Source of the DNA: Streptomyces sp. yr375
GTDB taxonomy: Bacteria > Actinomycetota > Actinomycetes > Streptomycetales > Streptomycetaceae
Assembly: GCF_900110755.1 (NCBI RefSeq)
Contig: NZ_FOFF01000016.1
Location: forward strand, 62,001 to 126,000
DNA: 64,000 nt
Direction: 5' to 3'
A model generated the notes under the pieces. The model was not told the origin of the DNA. It did no database searches and was given only the letters and a program-made list of their open reading frames with translations. Below are positions 17,713 to 26,145 of the stretch, piece by piece (position 1 is the stretch's first letter; the number at the start of each line of letters is the position of its first letter). A program made the position numbers and the translations under genes.

Positions 17713-18474
17713 GTGGGCGCGGGCCACGCGCATCGCCTCTACCGGCACGGGCACTCGCGCGTGCACGCGCTGCCGCCGCACACCAAGCTCGCCGCGTCCT
17801 TCGCCTTCGTGGTCGTCGTGGTGTCGACGCCACGGGAGGCGATGTGGGCGTTCGGCGTGTACGCCGTCCTGCTGGGCTGCGTCGCACGGCACGCGCGCGT
17901 GCCCGTCGGTTTCCTGCTCAAACGGCTGCTGATCGAGGTGCCGTTCGTCGCGTTCGCCGTACTGATGCCGTTCGTGGCGCAGGGCGAGCGGGTGGACGTC
18001 CTCGGGCTGTCCCTCAGCGTCAACGGGCTGTGGGGCGCGTGGAACGTCCTCGCGAAGGGCACCCTGGGCGTCGCCGCCTCCGTCTTGCTGGCGTCCACCA
18101 CGGAGCTGCGCGAACTGCTCCTCGGCCTGCAACGCCTGAGGCTGCCCCCGCTGCTCGTGCAGATCGCGTCGTTCATGATCCGCTACGGCGACGTCATCAC
18201 CGACGAGATGCGGCGGATGCGGATCGCCCGGGAGTCGCGCGGCTTCCAGGCGCGGGGCCTGCGGCACTGGGGGGTGCTCGCGAAGTCGGCGGGCGCGCTG
18301 TTCATCCGCTCCTACGAGCGCGGCGAGCGCGTGCACCTCGCCATGATCAGCCGGGGGTACGCCGGTTCGATGCCGGTGATCGACGAGGTGACCGCGGACC
18401 GGGCACAGTGGTCGTACGCCCTCGCGCTGCCCTGTGCCGCCCTTGTCGTATGCCTACTGGGATGGACGCTGTGA
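17713..18474 (+). CDS. cbiQ: ECF transporter T component (CbiQ)
   Basis: Transmembrane coupling subunit of the nickel/cobalt ECF transporter, 253 residues. It has four to five hydrophobic helices and the two ECF-T Ala-Arg-Gly-type coupling motifs: ARESRGFQARGLRHWG near residue 175 and MISRGYAGSMP near 212, which dock onto the ATPase. The GTG start is four bases after cbiM. The stop lies within a 14-base tandem duplication (18461-18488) that separates it from cbiO. Confidence 0.93.
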   Translation: MGAGHAHRLYRHGHSRVHALPPHTKLAASFAFVVVVVSTPREAMWAFGVYAVLLGCVARHARVPVGFLLKRLLIEVPFVAFAVLMPFVAQGERVDVLGLSLSVNGLWGAWNVLAKGTLGVAASVLLASTTELRELLLGLQRLRLPPLLVQIASFMIRYGDVITDEMRRMRIARESRGFQARGLRHWGVLAKSAGALFIRSYERGERVHLAMISRGYAGSMPVIDEVTADRAQWSYALALPCAALVVCLLGWTL

Positions 18475-18488
18475 GATGGACGCTGTGA
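18461..18488. repeat. 14-bp perfect tandem duplication at the cbiQ/cbiO junction
   Basis: The unit GATGGACGCTGTGA occurs twice in direct succession (18461-18474 and 18475-18488). With one copy removed, the cbiQ stop and a cbiO GTG start would overlap as GTGA. The second copy therefore appears to have uncoupled the two genes and supplied a new ATG. Confidence 0.9.
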
Positions 18489-19234
18489 CCGCTTCTCTCG
18501 AAGTCTCCGGGCTCGCCTTCGCCTACCCCGACGGCCATCAGGCGCTGTTCGGCGTGGACTTCGGCGTCGCGCGCGGGGAGCGCGTCGCGCTGCTCGGGCC
18601 GAACGGCGCGGGCAAGACGACCCTCGTGCTGCATCTCAACGGCATCCTGACCGGCGGCGCGGGCACGGTGACGGTGGCCGGACGGCCCGTCGGCAAGCGG
18701 TACATGGCCGAGATCCGGCGCAAGGTCGGCATCGTGTTCCAGGACCCGGACGACCAGCTCTTCATGCCGACGGTGCGCGAGGACGTGGCGTTCGGGCCGG
18801 CCGCCGCCGGGCTGAAGGGCCCTGCGCTGGAGGCGCGCGTCGATCACGCGCTCGCGCAGGTCGGCATGGCGGAGTTCAAGGACCGTCCGCCGCACCACCT
18901 TTCCTTCGGGCAGCGGCGGCGGGTGGCGGTCGCGACGGTGCTCGCGATGGAGCCGGAGATCCTCGTCCTGGACGAGCCGTCGTCCAACCTCGACCCCGCC
19001 TCGCGCCGCGAACTGGCCGACATCCTCCGGTCGTTGGACGTCACCGTCCTCATGGTCACGCACGACCTGCCGTACGCCCTGGAGTTGTGCCCGCGCGCCC
19101 TCATCCTCAGCGACGGTGTGATCGCGGCGGACGGCCCGACCGGCGAACTGCTCGCCGACGACGCCCTCATGCGCGCCCATCGCCTGGAGCTGCCGTTCGG
19201 ATTCGACCCGCGCTCCGCGACAATGGGCGCGTGA
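18476..19234 (+). CDS. cbiO: ECF transporter ATPase (CbiO)
   Basis: ABC ATPase of 252 residues that powers the CbiMNQ nickel/cobalt importer. Walker A is LLGPNGAGKTT near residue 42, Q-loop FQDPDDQLF near 85 (typical of CbiO), signature HLSFGQRRRVAVA near 144, Walker B EILVLDEPSSNLDP near 165 and H-loop MVTHDLPYAL near 198. The start is either the ATG at 18476 or the GTG at 18485; both lie in the second copy of a 14-base duplication. The stop overlaps the GTG of the ohrR-like gene by four bases, so the two are probably co-translated. Confidence 0.92.
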   Translation: MDAVTASLEVSGLAFAYPDGHQALFGVDFGVARGERVALLGPNGAGKTTLVLHLNGILTGGAGTVTVAGRPVGKRYMAEIRRKVGIVFQDPDDQLFMPTVREDVAFGPAAAGLKGPALEARVDHALAQVGMAEFKDRPPHHLSFGQRRRVAVATVLAMEPEILVLDEPSSNLDPASRRELADILRSLDVTVLMVTHDLPYALELCPRALILSDGVIAADGPTGELLADDALMRAHRLELPFGFDPRSATMGA

Positions 19235-19698
19235 CGAACGAGGCACCCACCGCCGGCGGCACGCTGCTCCTCGACGAGCAGTTGTGCTTCGCGCTGTACG
19301 CGGCCCAGCGCGCGATGACCGCCGCGTACCGCCCGCTCCTGGACGAGCTGGGTCTCACCTACCCCCAGTACCTGGTGCTGCTGGTGCTGTGGGAGCGCGG
19401 CGAGACCACCGTCAAGGAGCTGGCGGCGGCCCTGTGGCTGGACTACGGCACGATGTCGCCGCTGCTGAAGCGGCTGGAGGCGGCGGGGCTGGTGCGCCGG
19501 GAGCGCGCGGCGCACGACGAGCGCTCGGTGCTCGTCGCGTGCACCGGGCGCGGCGAGGAACTGAAGGGGCGCGCGGAGCGCGTACCCGGCTCGATGCTCG
19601 CGTCGACGGGACTCGTGGCGGCGGAGGCCTCACGGCTGCGCGAGGAACTGTGGGGGCTCGCGGAACGCGCACAGGACGCGGCAGACCTCGCGCGCTGA
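19231..19698 (+). CDS. ohrR: MarR family organic-peroxide regulator, OhrR type
   Basis: Winged-helix repressor of 155 residues. OhrR represses ohr until an organic hydroperoxide oxidises its N-terminal cysteine. The diagnostic block LDEQLCFALYAAQRAM holds Cys19, and the wing follows (LEAAGLVRRERAAHDERSV). A second Cys (Cys104, VACTGRGEE) would allow the two-cysteine disulfide mechanism. It starts at GTG 19231, overlapping the cbiO stop as GTGA, so it is the last gene of the nickel/cobalt operon as well as the neighbour of its expected target, ohr, 155 bases downstream. Confidence 0.9.
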   Translation: MTNEAPTAGGTLLLDEQLCFALYAAQRAMTAAYRPLLDELGLTYPQYLVLLVLWERGETTVKELAAALWLDYGTMSPLLKRLEAAGLVRRERAAHDERSVLVACTGRGEELKGRAERVPGSMLASTGLVAAEASRLREELWGLAERAQDAADLAR

Positions 19699-19806
19699 GC
19701 CGGCCGAGCCCGCTGGGCCCGCTGCCCGCCGAGCCCACCACCGACCCCACCTGAAGTTACCCACGGTTACTACCCCCTGGCAAGCAAGCGCCTTACTACC
19801 GGCCGG

Positions 19807-19824
19807 TACCTTGTGCACAAGGTA
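19807..19824. promoter_or_regulatory. OhrR operator upstream of ohr
   Basis: TACCTTGTG-CACAAGGTA is an 18-base perfect palindrome, 29 bases before the ohr ATG. OhrR repressors bind AT-rich palindromes with a TTGTGCACAA-like core in actinomycetes, and an OhrR gene is immediately upstream. Confidence 0.75.
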
Positions 19825-19853
19825 ATTGGGGAAGTCTCTGGGGGAGGTCCCGC

Positions 19854-20345
<492 letters not shown>

Positions 20346-20385
20346 AGAGTCGACAAGTCGAGCAAGCCGAGCGAGGAGTACGGAC

Positions 20386-21594
20386 GTGGACATGGGCGCG
20401 GACATGCACGTGCACGGCACGGTGGCCGAGGGCTATGAGCCGGTCCGGGAGGCGTTCGTCCGGAACTTCGAGGTGCTCGGGGACCGGGGCGCGGCGGTGG
20501 CCGTCTACCGGGACGGGCGCAAGGTCGTCGACCTGTGGGGTGGTACCAGAGACGTAGACGGCACAGCCCCTTGGGAGCACGGCACCGCGCAGATCGTGCG
20601 CTCCGCGACCAAGGGCGTGGCCGCCGCCGCCCTGCTCCTCCTGCACCAGCGCGGCGAACTGGACCTGGACGCGCCCGTGGGCACGTACTGGCCGCAGTAC
20701 AAGGCGGCGGGCAAGGAGCGCACCCTCGTACGGCATCTGCTCGCGCACCGCGCGGGCGTGCCCGTGCTGGACCGCCCGCTGACGCCCGCCGAGGCCGCCG
20801 ACCCCGAGCGGGGCGCGGCGGCGGTCGCCGCGCAGCCGCCGTCCTGGGAGCCGGGGACCGACCACGGGTACCACGCGCAGACATATAGCTGGCTGACCGG
20901 TGAGCTGGTGCGACGGGTCACCGGGCGGCCGGTCGGGGAGTGGATCGCCGACGAGATCGCCGGGCCGCTGGGGGCCGATCTGTGGCTCGGGCTGCCGGCG
21001 GCGCAGCGCGCGCGGGTGGGGCGCGTGGGGCCGGTGGACGCGCCCGCGCACGCCGGGACGCTGAAGACCCGGCCCAAGCCCGCGGTCGCCGCCGCCTACG
21101 CCGACCCCGCCTCCCTCACCCACCGCGCCTTCGCCGCGATCACCCCGCTCCCCGACGAGAACGACCCCGCCTACCGGGCCGCCGCCCTCCCCGCCTCCAA
21201 CGGCATCGCCACCGCCGACGGCCTGGCCCGCTTCTACGCGTCGCTGATCGGCGAGGTGGACAGCGCGGCAGGGGGCCGGGTGCGGCTGCTGCGCCCGGAG
21301 ACGGTGGAGCTGGCGCGCGGCGAGCAGTCGTCCGGCCCGGACCGCGTGCTCGTCGTGAACACCCGCTTCGGCCTCGGCTACATGCTGCACGGGCCCGCGT
21401 CCCCGCTCCTGTCCCCCACCTCCTTCGGCCACCCGGGCCGCGGCGGCGCCCTCGGCCTCGCCGACCCGGAGTCGGGCCTCGCCCTCGGCTACGTCACCAA
21501 CGGCTTCCGTACGAGCGTGACGGCGGACCCACGAGCACAGGCACTGCTACGAGCGCTACGCGCAGCGACAGCGCCAGCGGCCCTTATACGTTGA
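20386..21594 (+). CDS. Serine hydrolase of the beta-lactamase/EstB esterase family
   Basis: Class C beta-lactamase-fold esterase or peptidase of 402 residues. The nucleophile motif SxxK is in VRSATKGVAAAALLLL near residue 73, followed by the tyrosine motif YSW (QTYSWLTGELV) near 170. The third motif is likely HPGRGGALG near 350. There is no signal peptide. Substrates of this family range from simple esters to lactones, so no specific reaction can be given. The GTG start at 20386 has GAGGAG seven bases upstream. Its 3' end overlaps the convergent DUF1876 gene by 11 bases. Confidence 0.85.
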   Translation: MDMGADMHVHGTVAEGYEPVREAFVRNFEVLGDRGAAVAVYRDGRKVVDLWGGTRDVDGTAPWEHGTAQIVRSATKGVAAAALLLLHQRGELDLDAPVGTYWPQYKAAGKERTLVRHLLAHRAGVPVLDRPLTPAEAADPERGAAAVAAQPPSWEPGTDHGYHAQTYSWLTGELVRRVTGRPVGEWIADEIAGPLGADLWLGLPAAQRARVGRVGPVDAPAHAGTLKTRPKPAVAAAYADPASLTHRAFAAITPLPDENDPAYRAAALPASNGIATADGLARFYASLIGEVDSAAGGRVRLLRPETVELARGEQSSGPDRVLVVNTRFGLGYMLHGPASPLLSPTSFGHPGRGGALGLADPESGLALGYVTNGFRTSVTADPRAQALLRALRAATAPAALIR

Positions 21595-21877
21595 TCGAGT
21601 GAGACGTCCGCCCCGACGCGTCGTCGATCTCGCCATGGGCCTTGGTGAGCAGGTTCATGGCGATCTCGTTGAGGGCGCGGGCGGCGGCGATCTCCTCGCC
21701 GACTCTGGGCTGGTTGGCGTCCACGTTGTGCCGGCTGGCGTGCCCGTGGGCCCTGACCTCGGTCCCGTCGGGCAGACGGACCAGCGCGACCGCGCGCGTG
21801 TGCCGGTCGTCCTCCTCGAACTCCAGCTCGACATGCCAGCCGACAGCGGTACGCACAGCGGTGTGCATGGTGGTCAT
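21584..21877 (-). CDS. DUF1876 (dsRBD-like) protein
   Basis: Small protein of 97 residues of the DUF1876 type, which has a double-stranded-RNA-binding-like alpha/beta fold but no assigned function. Visible: a beta-rich half (WHVELEFEEDDRHTRAVALVRLPDGTEVRAHGHA), the conserved RHNVDANQPRVGEEIAAARAL segment and a helical C terminus. The ATG at 21877 follows GGAGGTGACCGTC. It overlaps the esterase gene tail to tail. Streptomyces carry several paralogues. Confidence 0.85.
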   Translation of the reverse strand: MTTMHTAVRTAVGWHVELEFEEDDRHTRAVALVRLPDGTEVRAHGHASRHNVDANQPRVGEEIAAARALNEIAMNLLTKAHGEIDDASGRTSHSINV

Positions 21878-21935
21878 GACGGTCACCTCCGGAACTCCTG
21901 CTTCCAGGGTGCTCCCCGCCACGCCCAAGCGCTCC

Positions 21936-24900
21936 TCAGCCCCCCGACACGCGCGGCGGCAGCTTCGGGCGGGAGCGGTCCGGGACGGCCGTGTAGTCGG
22001 GCGGGGTCGCCGGCGGGGTGAGGGCGAGGAGGTCCAGGGCGAGCCGGATGGCGTCGTCGAGTTGGGCGTGGCGGCCCTCGGCCCAGTCCAGGGGGGTGCG
22101 CAGGACCTCCAGGTCGGGGGTGACGCCGCGGTTCTCCACCGACCAGCCGTACGCGTCGAACCAGGCGGCGTTCATCGGTACGGTGATGACGGTGCCGTCG
22201 CCGAGCTGGTGGCGGCCGGTCATGCCGACCACACCGCCCCACGTGCGCTGGCCGACCACGGGCCCGAGTTTCAGCAGCTTGAACGCGGCCGTGATCATGT
22301 CGCCGTCCGACGACGTCGCCTCGTCCGCGAGCGCGACCACCGGCCCGCGCGGGGCGTTCGAGGCGTACGACACCGGCTGGGCGTCGCGGGTGAGGTCCCA
22401 GCCGAGGATCGTGCGCGTCAGCTTCTCCACGACCAGTTCGCTGATGTGGCCGCCCGCGTTGCCGCGCACGTCGACGATGAGCGCGGGCCGTGACACCTCC
22501 ATCCGCAGGTCGCGGTTGAACTGCGCCCAGCCCGAGCCGCCCATGTCGGGGATGTGCAGGTACCCGCACCGCCCGCCGCTCAACTCCCGCACCACCGCCC
22601 GCCGTTTGGCCACCCAGTCCTGGTAGCGCAGGGGGCGTTCGTCGGTCAGCGGGACGACGGCCACCCGGCGCGCGTGACCGTTCTCGCCCTCCGCCGGGGT
22701 GAAGGTCAACTCCACCGTCGTCCCGCCCGCACCGGCGAGCAGCGGGTACGGCCCGGTCACCGGATCCACCGGACGCCCGTCCACATGCGTGAGCACCGCG
22801 CCCTCCCGGATGCCGGTGCCGGCCAGCGGCGACCGTGCCTTGGAGTCGGAGGACTCGCCGGGCAGGATCCGTCCGACCGTCCAACCGCCGTTCCGGCGAA
22901 CGAAGTTGGCACCGAGCAGCCCCTGCGGGCGCTGGTAGTGCGGCGGCCCCTCGTTGCGGCGGGCGGCGGTGACGTACGCGTGCGACGTGCCCAGCTCGCC
23001 CAGCACTTCGCGCAGCAGGTCGGCGAACTCGTCGGGTGAGGCGACCCGTTCGACCAGCGGCCGGTACTGGTCGAGCACCGCGTCCCAGTCGATGCCGCAC
23101 ATCCCCGGCTCCCAGAAGTAGGCGCGGATCAGCCGCCCGGCCTCCTCGTACGACTGCCGCCACTCCGCGCCCGGGTCGACCTCGTGCAGGATGCGCCGCA
23201 GGTCGATCCAGACGGTGGAGTCGAGGTCACCGGACTCGGTCGACGGCACCGCCCGCAGCTCGCCCTCGTCGACGACGACCAGCCGGGTGCCGTCCCCGCT
23301 GAGCGCGAACCAGTCGAGGTCGCCGACGAGTTCGGACTTCTTCGCCTTGCTGATGTTGAAGTACTCCAGCGTCGGCCGCCCGCTGGTGTCGTCCGGGTTG
23401 GCGAACGTCTCGCCGAGCGCCCCCGAGATCGGCCAGCGCAGCCAGACCAGCCCGCCGCCCGCCACCGGGTACAGCGCCGAGTACTTGGACGCCGTCACCG
23501 GGAACGGCGTGACCCGGCTCTCCAGCCCCTCGGTCTCGACGGTCACCGCGCCGTCGCCGCCGCCCTCGTCGTCCGTCACCGGGTCGAGGCCGCCGGCCGC
23601 CGGACGGCCCTCCGGGGTCAGCGCGAACGGGGACGGCGTCGCCGACGACAGCGGCACCAGGTAGGGCCGGCAGCCCAGCGGGAAGGACAGGTCGCCGGTG
23701 TGCACGTCGTACACCGGGTCGAAGCCGCGCCAGGAGAGGAAGGCGAGGTAGCGGCCGTCCCGTGTGAACACCGGGTTCTCGTCCTCGAAGCGGCCGTTGG
23801 TCACGTCGATGATCAGCCGGTCCTGGATGCGGGCCATCTTGATCTGGCGCAGCGAGCGCCCGATGCCCGGATGCGACCAGGTCAGCCACGCCCCGTCGGG
23901 CGAGAACGCGAGGTCGCGCACCGGCCCGTTGACCGACGAGATCAACTCGGTGACCTCGCCGCCCGATTCCTCCGTCACGTCCTCCGTCACATCGACGAGG
24001 AGCAGCCGTCCGTCGTGCGCGGCGACGGCGAGCCGTTCGCCCTGCGGGTCGCAGACCATCTCCAGCACCCGCCCGAGCCGCCCGGAGGCCAGCCGCCGGG
24101 GCGCGCGGTCGCCGGTCGCGCGCGGCAGGTAGGCGATCTCGACGGCGTCCTCGCCCGCCGCGTCCGTGACGTAGGCGACCTGCCCGCCGGAACCGAGCAT
24201 CTCCGGCAGCCGCACCCGCACCCCGGGGGTGTCGGCGATCGTGCGGGCGGGGCCGTCGCGGTGCGTCAGCCAGTACAGGCTGCCCCGGACGACGACGGCA
24301 CTCGCCCGCCCGGTCTCGTCGACGGAGATGCCGTCCACGTGCTGCGCGGCCGGGATCTGGTAGGGCCGCCGCCCGGCGCGCGGCCCGCTCAGCCGTACGT
24401 CGATCCGGCGCGGCTCGGAGTCGGCGGCGAGGTCGTCGACGATCCACAGGTCACCGGCGCACTGGTACACCACCCGGGTGCCGTCGCTCGCCGCGTGCCG
24501 GGCGTAGAAGGCGTCGTGGTCGGTGTGCCGGCGCAGGTCGGAGCCGTCGTAGGCGCAGGAGTAGAGGTTGCCGACGCCCTCGTGGTCGGAGAGGAACGCG
24601 ATGCGTCCGCCGACGAAGAGAGGGGAGCCGAGATGCCCGTCGAGGCCTTCCAGGAGCCGCTGCCCGTGCAGCCACAGCCGGCCGGTGGCCCCGCCCCGGT
24701 ACCGCTTCCAGGCGGCGGGTTCGTGCGGCGGGGTGCCGGTGAGCAGCAGCGTCCTGCGCTCGCCGTCGATCTCGGCGACCTGGAGGTCGGAGACGGGCCC
24801 CCAGGGCAGTCGACTGCCGGGGTCGCCGTCGGTGGGCACCTTGTAGGCCCAGGTGAAGTAGGAGAAGGGTTCGCCGTGCGAGGCGACGGCGAGGATGTCG

Positions 24901-25205
24901 GCGTTGCCGTCCTCGTCGGGCGGCGTCCACCCGCGGACCTGGGTGTCGGAGCTGCCCCAGTACGTCAGCCGCCGCGCCGGTCCGCCGTCCACGGCCACGA
25001 GGTGGATCTCGGGGACGAGGCTGCGCCAGCTCGTGTACGCGATGCGGCGGCCGTCGGGGCAGAAGCGGGGGTGCCCGGCCTTGGTGCGGTCGACGGTGAG
25101 CCGCCAGGCACGGCCCGGGTCGGCAAGGGACGCCAGCCAGAGGTCGTCCTCGGCGACGAAGCACAACAGGTCACCGCTGAGATGGGGCAGCCGCAGATAC
25201 GTCAC
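21936..25205 (-). CDS. Tricorn protease homologue (S41 family)
   Basis: Very large cytosolic protease of 1089 residues that trims peptides released by the proteasome. Order: N-terminal beta-propellers with WD-like repeats (FCPDGRRIAYTSW, FSPDGAWLTWSHP, FTRDGRYLAFLSW), a central region, a PDZ domain (GIREGAVLTHVDGRPVDPVTG) and the C-terminal S41 peptidase. The catalytic residues expected from Thermoplasma tricorn are visible: His in LGTSHAYVTA, nucleophile Ser in DEATSSDGDMIT and Glu in VENRGVTPDLEV. The GTG at 25205 begins VTYLRLPHLSGD, matching the usual tricorn N terminus. It is divergent from a TetR gene. Streptomyces have proteasomes, giving tricorn a natural substrate. Confidence 0.94.
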   Translation of the reverse strand: MTYLRLPHLSGDLLCFVAEDDLWLASLADPGRAWRLTVDRTKAGHPRFCPDGRRIAYTSWRSLVPEIHLVAVDGGPARRLTYWGSSDTQVRGWTPPDEDGNADILAVASHGEPFSYFTWAYKVPTDGDPGSRLPWGPVSDLQVAEIDGERRTLLLTGTPPHEPAAWKRYRGGATGRLWLHGQRLLEGLDGHLGSPLFVGGRIAFLSDHEGVGNLYSCAYDGSDLRRHTDHDAFYARHAASDGTRVVYQCAGDLWIVDDLAADSEPRRIDVRLSGPRAGRRPYQIPAAQHVDGISVDETGRASAVVVRGSLYWLTHRDGPARTIADTPGVRVRLPEMLGSGGQVAYVTDAAGEDAVEIAYLPRATGDRAPRRLASGRLGRVLEMVCDPQGERLAVAAHDGRLLLVDVTEDVTEESGGEVTELISSVNGPVRDLAFSPDGAWLTWSHPGIGRSLRQIKMARIQDRLIIDVTNGRFEDENPVFTRDGRYLAFLSWRGFDPVYDVHTGDLSFPLGCRPYLVPLSSATPSPFALTPEGRPAAGGLDPVTDDEGGGDGAVTVETEGLESRVTPFPVTASKYSALYPVAGGGLVWLRWPISGALGETFANPDDTSGRPTLEYFNISKAKKSELVGDLDWFALSGDGTRLVVVDEGELRAVPSTESGDLDSTVWIDLRRILHEVDPGAEWRQSYEEAGRLIRAYFWEPGMCGIDWDAVLDQYRPLVERVASPDEFADLLREVLGELGTSHAYVTAARRNEGPPHYQRPQGLLGANFVRRNGGWTVGRILPGESSDSKARSPLAGTGIREGAVLTHVDGRPVDPVTGPYPLLAGAGGTTVELTFTPAEGENGHARRVAVVPLTDERPLRYQDWVAKRRAVVRELSGGRCGYLHIPDMGGSGWAQFNRDLRMEVSRPALIVDVRGNAGGHISELVVEKLTRTILGWDLTRDAQPVSYASNAPRGPVVALADEATSSDGDMITAAFKLLKLGPVVGQRTWGGVVGMTGRHQLGDGTVITVPMNAAWFDAYGWSVENRGVTPDLEVLRTPLDWAEGRHAQLDDAIRLALDLLALTPPATPPDYTAVPDRSRPKLPPRVSGG

Positions 25206-25264
25206 GTCCCCATGCTTTTCCGGGGCCCGGAGCACAGCAACTCGTGCGTGAGCCAGCACACGTA

Positions 25265-25277
25265 CGAAACAGTTTCG
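25265..25277. promoter_or_regulatory. Palindromic operator candidate upstream of tetR
   Basis: CGAAAC-A-GTTTCG is a perfect 13-base palindrome. It sits at the -35 position of a -10 TACATT (25296-25301) in front of the TetR gene, the expected place for autorepression. It is also within the divergent region of the tricorn gene. Confidence 0.55.
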
Positions 25278-25360
25278 TTTCGCATAAGAGTGCGCTACAT
25301 TCGTCGTGCACGACAGACATGCAAGAGCTGTACCCGGTGCACAGCGGAAGGGTGAGCGGG

Positions 25361-25972
25361 ATGACTGAGAGCGCAACGTCGCGTCGCAGCCGCATCACCC
25401 CCCAGCGCGAGGCCGAGCTGTACGGAGCGGTCCTCGACCTGCTGCGCGAGGTCGGCTACGACGCCCTCACCATGGACGCCGTCGCGGCCCGCACCCGTTC
25501 CAGCAAGGCGACGCTCTACCGCCAGTGGGGCGGCAAGCCGGAGCTGGTGGCGAAGGCGGTCCGGCACAACAAGCCGGGCGGTCCCTTCACGGACACCGAC
25601 ACGGGGTCGCTCAAGGGCGACCTGCACGCCCTCACACAGCGGTCGGACGACTGCCAGATCGAGCAGAACTCCGCGCTGATGCGGGGTCTGGCCATGGCGG
25701 TCCACGACGACAAGGCCCTCCTGAAGGCGCTCAAGGAACATCTCGTCGAACCGGAGCTGGCCGCGTTCCGCCGTGTGCTGGACCGGGCCATCGACCGGGG
25801 TGAGATCCATCCGGACAGCCCGGCGATCGATTTCATGATGCCCATGGTGATCGGCGCGTTCGCCGCCCGCACCCTCTTCGACGAGCAGCCGCCGACGGTG
25901 GCGTACCTCCTTTCGTACATCGACGCGGTGGTCCTCCCCGCCCTCCGCGCACCCGTCACGACCATCACCTGA
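25361..25972 (+). CDS. TetR family transcriptional repressor
   Basis: TetR-type regulator of 203 residues. The HTH is at residues ~15-60 (REAELYGAVLDLLREVGYDALTMDAVAARTRSSKATLYRQW), followed by an all-helical ligand domain with the TetR_C pattern found in repressors of MMPL exporters (FRRVLDRAIDRGEI, AFAARTLFDEQPP). The ATG at 25361 has GGAAGG before it. It is transcribed toward an MMPL transporter gene 173 bases downstream, its most likely target. Confidence 0.9.
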   Translation: MTESATSRRSRITPQREAELYGAVLDLLREVGYDALTMDAVAARTRSSKATLYRQWGGKPELVAKAVRHNKPGGPFTDTDTGSLKGDLHALTQRSDDCQIEQNSALMRGLAMAVHDDKALLKALKEHLVEPELAAFRRVLDRAIDRGEIHPDSPAIDFMMPMVIGAFAARTLFDEQPPTVAYLLSYIDAVVLPALRAPVTTIT

Positions 25973-26010
25973 ACCCCCTGCTGAACCATTCTGAACCCTT
26001 CTGAACACCC
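25969..26010. repeat. CTGAAC direct repeats between tetR and the MMPL gene
   Basis: CTGAAC occurs four times (25969, 25981, 25991, 26001), the last three exactly 10 bases apart, starting in the tetR stop codon. A TTTGACC, possibly a -35, follows at 26014. These may be a binding array for the MMPL gene promoter. Confidence 0.5.
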
Positions 26011-26145
26011 CCCTTTGACCGTCCCCACGGTCCGCCGCCCTTCCTGACGTCCCGCTCACGTCGTCGGGCCGATCACCCCTGCCTTCCTCGCCGGGTTGGT
26101 CATCCCTGCCCCGAACCACCCACGACCTGACCGGGAGACGCCTCC

